Shown here piece after piece: positions 59,770 to 64,000 of a stretch of 64,000 nucleotides of DNA; the first letter of the stretch is position 1, and the number at the start of each line of letters is the position of its first letter. This DNA comes from Polynucleobacter meluiroseus (GTDB lineage: Bacteria > Pseudomonadota > Gammaproteobacteria > Burkholderiales > Burkholderiaceae): contig NZ_OANS01000001.1 in NCBI RefSeq assembly GCF_900205755.1, positions 372,001 through 436,000 of the forward strand, read 5' to 3'. The position numbers and the translations under genes were made by a program. The notes under the pieces are model-generated. The model made no database searches. It saw only the letters and a program-made list of their open reading frames with translations, and was not told where the DNA came from.

Positions 59770-62022
59770 ATGGGTCCAGTATTTGAAATTCGTAAGATAG
59801 CCGTATTGATTGCTTTGTTCTGCTCAGCGTTGGCTTCTCAGGCGCAGTCAAACGTTAGTGGAAACGGTGAAACTGTAAATGCATTAAAAGGAGAGGCAAC
59901 TCAAACAGAGCAGGACTTAAAAGAAGTGACGGTCAGCTCTACCCGCTCCATGAGAAGGGTTGATAACGCCCCTAACGTGGTCACTGTGACTACCGCAGAA
60001 GACATTCAGGAATTGGGTGCACGCAACGTTAGTGATGTGTTTAAAAACTCCGTTGACGTTACCGTTCCTCAGCAAACTGCCCGCTTTAGCTTGGCTGTCG
60101 GTAGTCAGGGACGGGCTGCTGAAGAGAGTATTAATATTCGCGGCCTACAAGGCAATAATGTATTGCTTTTGGTAGACGGCATCCGCATTCCTAATGCTTT
60201 TTCTTTTGGGGCATTGTCAACGGGCAGAGGCAATTTTTTAGATGTGGATGGCTATCGAAAGATAGAAGTGGTTCGCGGACCTTCATCAACCCAATATGGC
60301 AGTGACGGTTTAGCGGGGATTGTAAATTTCCAAACTTTTAATCCAACTGACTTTATCAAAACAGGGGAAGACAAAGGAGGTTTTGCTAAAACAGCTTATT
60401 CGAGTGTCGATAAATCTAGTAATACTACCTTTGGTTACGCGGGTAAGAACGATCAAGTGCAAGGTCTGATTCTCGGTAATGTAAGCGCAGGACACCAATA
60501 TCAAAATCAGGGATCTGACTATTCCACGGGCACTACCCGTTCGGCACCTAATCCAGCTGACTATGGAAACTGGTATGTTTTATCTAAGGGATTGGTGGCG
60601 ATTAATTCGGCGAATAAGCTAGGCCTTACCTATGAATCTCAAAGCGTTAACCGAAATGTCAATAATCTGAGTGATTTAGGTTCTTCTGGGGGAGCCTGGG
60701 GTCGACTAAATGTGGTGAGCTCGACAGCAAATGACACCACTACGAAAAATCGTGTTTCCGGAGATTACAACTATCAAGACCGTGCAGGTGAATATATTCA
60801 AAAGGCGAACGTCATGTTGTATTTTCAGGACGCTTCTGTGAAGCAACAGTCATACCAAATGCAGAGCGGTACGATTCCTTCGCCGTGGAGAGCCAGAAAT
60901 AATAGCTATTCTCAGAACACATATGGAATTAATTCGACTTTGGAATCGAATACTACTGCCTTGGTTAATCAACGCTTGACCTATGGATTTGATTGGAGCT
61001 CAGCCAATATTTCAAGTCAAATTACTGCTGCTGGTAATGGTGTTTCAATCACACCTGCACCACAATCAATTTATGAACTCAGCGGCGCCTTCTTGCAAAG
61101 TGAAATGGAGTTTGGGAACCTTAGTCTTATTCCCGCGTTGAGATACGACGCTTATTCTATTAAGCCGCAATCTGGAGCATCTGCTATTAATAGCGGTTCT
61201 GCAGTCTCTCCAAGAGTGGGTGCAGTATGGAATATCACTAAAGAATTCAGACCATTTGCGAATTGGGGAACTGCCTTTAGCGCGCCAACCCCAGATCAGG
61301 CTTTGCCAAGTTACGCTGGGTTTGCAGGCCCCGTCCCTTATAAAAGTATTCCTAATCCAGATCTAAAGCCGCAGACAGGAATTGGGTATGAGCTCGGGAT
61401 GCGGGGAAAGGTTGAGCAATGGCGCTACCAAGCTTCGGTCTATTCCAACAATTACAGTAACTTTATTTCTCAAGTATCTACACCAACCAACCCGATTATT
61501 TTTCAATATCAAAACTTAAATCAAGTGACAATCAACGGCTGGGATTTGCGCACGGATTGGATTTTCAGAAAAGGCTGGCAGGCAAATGCAGCTATGGCGT
61601 ATAGCCAAGGTACGCAAAAACAGGATGGTGTTAGCGCGCCCTTAAATACTATTCAGCCATTACGAGGAATATTAGGCCTACGTTACGATTCAGCGGAGTG
61701 GGGTGGGTTTGCCAACTGGGTTTGGAATCAAGGGAAGTCGGCTAGCAAGGTGAACTTTAATGGAAATACCGGCGGCACTCCTAATCAATTTTTAAGCCCA
61801 GCATCCAGCGTACTCAATCTAACAGCTTACTGGAAGCCCTCTAAGCAACTTACCTTTAATTTCAATGTAAACAACGTATTCAACTCAACTTATTGGAATT
61901 GGTCCTCCGTCCAAAAGACGGTCACCACGGTCAGCACTCCTTCATACAACGCCAATGCCGTTCAACAATCCGCCACTTCTGCACCAAGAAACGCACAAAT
62001 TTCAGTGCGCTACGATTTCTAA
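59770..62022 (+). CDS. TonB-dependent heme/hemoglobin receptor
   Basis: A 750-residue outer-membrane barrel with signal peptide (cleavage near 'ALASQAQ'), TonB-box region 'LKEVTVSSTRS', plug domain ('INIRGLQGNNVLLLVDGIRI' and 'VVRGPSSTQYGSDGLAGIV') and barrel ending in 'ISVRYDF'. The FRAP-like 'FSAPTPDQ' and 'NPDLKPQTG' boxes mark the heme receptor class. The mature protein has only one His ('SAGHQYQ'), so the usual His pair for heme is absent. ATG at 59770, with GAGGTG before it, is preferred over GTG at 59749. Confidence 0.92.
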   Translation: MGPVFEIRKIAVLIALFCSALASQAQSNVSGNGETVNALKGEATQTEQDLKEVTVSSTRSMRRVDNAPNVVTVTTAEDIQELGARNVSDVFKNSVDVTVPQQTARFSLAVGSQGRAAEESINIRGLQGNNVLLLVDGIRIPNAFSFGALSTGRGNFLDVDGYRKIEVVRGPSSTQYGSDGLAGIVNFQTFNPTDFIKTGEDKGGFAKTAYSSVDKSSNTTFGYAGKNDQVQGLILGNVSAGHQYQNQGSDYSTGTTRSAPNPADYGNWYVLSKGLVAINSANKLGLTYESQSVNRNVNNLSDLGSSGGAWGRLNVVSSTANDTTTKNRVSGDYNYQDRAGEYIQKANVMLYFQDASVKQQSYQMQSGTIPSPWRARNNSYSQNTYGINSTLESNTTALVNQRLTYGFDWSSANISSQITAAGNGVSITPAPQSIYELSGAFLQSEMEFGNLSLIPALRYDAYSIKPQSGASAINSGSAVSPRVGAVWNITKEFRPFANWGTAFSAPTPDQALPSYAGFAGPVPYKSIPNPDLKPQTGIGYELGMRGKVEQWRYQASVYSNNYSNFISQVSTPTNPIIFQYQNLNQVTINGWDLRTDWIFRKGWQANAAMAYSQGTQKQDGVSAPLNTIQPLRGILGLRYDSAEWGGFANWVWNQGKSASKVNFNGNTGGTPNQFLSPASSVLNLTAYWKPSKQLTFNFNVNNVFNSTYWNWSSVQKTVTTVSTPSYNANAVQQSATSAPRNAQISVRYDF

Positions 62023-62032
62023 GGGGGGCGTG

Positions 62033-63121
62033 ATGAATAAGTCTATTGAAACGATACGCCAATCTGTACGAGAGCTACGTCAGCAGGATCATTTACGTAA
62101 TTGCGATATTGCCAAAAAGCTTCAGATTGCAGAGGGTGAATTAATCGCAGCTCATGTGGGCATTGAAAAGCTACCTTCAGTAATCGGTGAAATGCAGGTT
62201 ATTCGACTGCAGCCAACTTGGCCCGAAATGATGACAAGAATAGAGCCATTAGGCGAGGTCATGGCGCTCACGCGTAATGAGGCTTGTGTGCACGAAAAAA
62301 TTGGCTGTTATCTCAACGCTTCTTCCGAAGGTCATGTTGGGATTCTACTGGGGGAGATTGATCTGCGTATTTTTTATCATGCTTGGGCTCATGGATTTGC
62401 CGTGCATGAAATGAGTAAAGCGGGAATGAAGCGCAGCCTACAATTTTTTGATAAGACCGGTTGCGCCATTCATAAAATCTTCATGAGGCCTGAGAGTGAT
62501 GTTCCTCAGTTTGAAAGCTTTGTAAGCCGCTTTAAAGGCGAGGATCAAACTCCCGGCGTTGCGATCAAGCCGGCGCCTGAATCTAAATCTGAGTTGGCCG
62601 ATCATGAGATTGATGTAGTCGGTTTTCGGCAGGACTGGCGAGCTATGCAGGATACCCATGAGTTTTATGGCTTGCTCAAGAGGTATCAACTAAGCAGAAC
62701 CCAAGCACTGCGCTTGGGTGAACCTGAGTTTATACAAGCGATACCGATCAGTTGCTGTAAGTCACTCTTAGAGTCCACGGCACAGAATGCCACACCTATT
62801 ATGGCGTTTGTTGGAAACTCGGGAATGATTCAAATTCATTCGGGTCCGGTGAAGAAGGTCTTTCATTCGGGTAGCTGGATTAACGTGATGGACCCCCGCT
62901 TTAATCTTCATTTGCGTGAAGACTATATTAAAAGTGCTTGGGTTGTTCGTAAGCCTACTGTAGATGGAATAGTGACCTCGGTGGAGTTATTTGATGCCGA
63001 AGGTGAGTCCATTGTGATGTTCTTTGGAGAAAGAAAGCCAGGTAAGCCCGAACTCGAGAGTTGGCGCGCTCTAGTTGGTAATTTAATCACTGCATCTCAA
63101 ATCGTAGCTGCTGATGCTTAG
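62033..63121 (+). CDS. hmuS: Hemin-degrading/heme-trafficking factor HemS/HmuS
   Basis: A 362-residue cytoplasmic heme-binding protein made of two similar halves. 'TPIMAFVGNSGMIQIHSGPV' and 'NVMDPRFNLHLREDYIKSAW' are family hallmarks. His209 in 'MQDTHEFYGLL' falls at the residue number of the heme ligand in PhuS. It passes heme to a heme oxygenase or degrades it. AAGGGGGGCG precedes the ATG. It follows the receptor after 10 bases. Confidence 0.93.
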   Translation: MNKSIETIRQSVRELRQQDHLRNCDIAKKLQIAEGELIAAHVGIEKLPSVIGEMQVIRLQPTWPEMMTRIEPLGEVMALTRNEACVHEKIGCYLNASSEGHVGILLGEIDLRIFYHAWAHGFAVHEMSKAGMKRSLQFFDKTGCAIHKIFMRPESDVPQFESFVSRFKGEDQTPGVAIKPAPESKSELADHEIDVVGFRQDWRAMQDTHEFYGLLKRYQLSRTQALRLGEPEFIQAIPISCCKSLLESTAQNATPIMAFVGNSGMIQIHSGPVKKVFHSGSWINVMDPRFNLHLREDYIKSAWVVRKPTVDGIVTSVELFDAEGESIVMFFGERKPGKPELESWRALVGNLITASQIVAADA

Positions 63122-64000
63122 GCCGAATGCAATACGCAGAGAGTTAATGCTTCACTCCTTTACTGTGGCTAGCTCTTGGGCATTAATTCCATGCGCATTT
63201 GCGGATGGAAGACGGCCACAGGCAAAGGGGGTAATGCGCTTGATCAGTATCGGCGGGGCTTTGACTGAGATAATTTATGCCCTGCAGCAAGAGCAATATT
63301 TGTTGGGGGTAGACTCTACTTCGCTTTATCCACGTGCAGCGACGCTACTGCCGAATGTGGGGTATGCCAGAACCTTGTCTGCTGAGGGTATCCTGGCATT
63401 AAAGCCCACACAAATTATTGCCACTGAAGATGCTGGGCCACCTTTAGTTCTTCAGCAAGTCAAAGCGGCAGGAATTCCGATTGCTATTCTGAGGGCCAAC
63501 TTTCAATTTCAAGGTGTTCTTGATCGAGTCAATCATGTCGGATCACTTTTAAAGAAAGAATCCTCTTCAAAACAGTTAGTTGAAAAATTGCATTCGGAAT
63601 GGAAGGTAGCGCAGAACACGATTGATCAGAGTGCTACAGATAAACCGAGAGTCATGTTCATCCTGGCTCAAAATCCCTCGCAACTGCTGGTGAGCGGGAT
63701 TAACACCAGTGCTGATGCAATGATTGCTTATGCCGGGGCCCAGAATTCGATTACCCAATTTTCTGGATATCGACCACTTACACCTGAAGCGGTTATTGCC
63801 GCCAATCCCCAAATTATCCTTTTAACAAATCAAGGCATGAGGGCCGTCGGCGGCATTGCTGGAGTGATGCAATTTCCGGGGTTAAGTCGAACGGATGCAG
63901 GTAGGCATAAAAAGATTATTTCAATGGAGGCAATGTATTTGTTGGGTTTTGGACCCCGCATGCCATTGGCAGTCGTTGAGCTGCATCGCCATTTGCACAT
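63114..64000 (+). CDS. hmuT: Periplasmic heme-binding protein HmuT (3' end beyond window)
   Basis: The frame runs open to the window edge: 295 codons are visible. A signal-like N-terminus ('RRELMLHSFTVASSWALIPC') precedes a class III binding-protein fold: 'VMRLISIGGALTEIIYALQQ', 'LLGVDSTSLYPRAATLLPNV', 'ALKPTQIIATEDAGPP' and 'ANPQIILLTNQGM'. It delivers heme to the HmuUV importer, presumably encoded next. It overlaps the hmuS stop by 8 bases. A Met at 63147 is an alternative start. Confidence 0.9.
   Translation, partial: MLRPNAIRRELMLHSFTVASSWALIPCAFADGRRPQAKGVMRLISIGGALTEIIYALQQEQYLLGVDSTSLYPRAATLLPNVGYARTLSAEGILALKPTQIIATEDAGPPLVLQQVKAAGIPIAILRANFQFQGVLDRVNHVGSLLKKESSSKQLVEKLHSEWKVAQNTIDQSATDKPRVMFILAQNPSQLLVSGINTSADAMIAYAGAQNSITQFSGYRPLTPEAVIAANPQIILLTNQGMRAVGGIAGVMQFPGLSRTDAGRHKKIISMEAMYLLGFGPRMPLAVVELHRHLH

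Overview
The window reads as a chromosomal stretch from a free-living betaproteobacterium, most likely a freshwater Burkholderiales close to Polynucleobacter. This is inferred from moderate GC, tightly packed genes, a bo3 quinol oxidase followed by SURF1 and a RegB/RegA pair, a system I cytochrome c maturation operon, a Bug-type binding protein and a HemP-type heme uptake cluster. I saw no insertion sequence, phage gene, CRISPR array or rRNA, and one tRNA (Cys). No gene-free stretch exceeds about 180 bases.

Layout. 0-3.3 kb: tripartite EmrAB-type exporter. 3.3-8.1 kb: SemiSWEET transporter, glutathione peroxidase, glycosyltransferase, exonuclease/GIY-YIG fusion, small secreted and membrane proteins, MpaB-like oxygenase. 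8.3-12.5 kb: nitroreductase, a haloacid dehalogenase with two glutathione transferases, MHS-type transporter. 12.6-19.5 kb: cyoABCD, SURF1 and the RegB/RegA redox two-component system. 19.5-22.8 kb: ergothioneine operon egtD-egtB plus a PatB/MalY-type C-S lyase. 22.9-39.1 kb: many small oxidative-stress, light and DNA-repair families (DUF427, renalase-like flavoprotein, AlkB, MAPEG, Rrf2 regulator, DUF2805, Fe-S photolyase, DUF2256, YceI, HDAC-like, DUF2237, SDR, DUF393, chalcone-isomerase-like, DUF3833). 39.3-46.1 kb: ccmABCDEFGHI. 46.2-57.6 kb: mixed metabolism and transport, including a PF10014 dioxygenase, universal stress protein, M23 peptidase, DapA-family aldolase, site-2 protease, DODA dioxygenase, CrcB, paired chromate transporters, TrhO, Bug protein and a methyltransferase. 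57.7-64 kb: heme uptake (exbB, exbD, hemP, tonB, TonB-dependent receptor, hemS/hmuS, hmuT cut by the window end), with two Fur-box-like sites.

The most notable unexplained signal is a 30-bp element present twice (27625-27654 and 35531-35560, 27 of 30 bases identical). Each copy ends exactly two bases before the start codon of an operon: the DUF2805/photolyase/DUF2256 operon and the DUF393/chalcone-isomerase-like/DUF3833 operon. Neither start has a Shine-Dalgarno sequence. This points to one shared promoter or operator that drives leaderless mRNAs of a photo-oxidative stress regulon. The regulator itself is not identified here. Other regulatory candidates are a perfect 17-bp palindrome with an extra half-site upstream of cyoA and a perfect 19-bp palindrome next to the Fur box of the heme receptor.

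Themes that fit together: respiration (bo3 oxidase, RegBA, Ccm) and heme supply (heme uptake, which also feeds Ccm and the oxidase), plus defence against light and reactive oxygen (ergothioneine, photolyase, AlkB, glutathione peroxidase, glutathione transferases). All function calls rest on motif and family recognition by eye; no database search was run.
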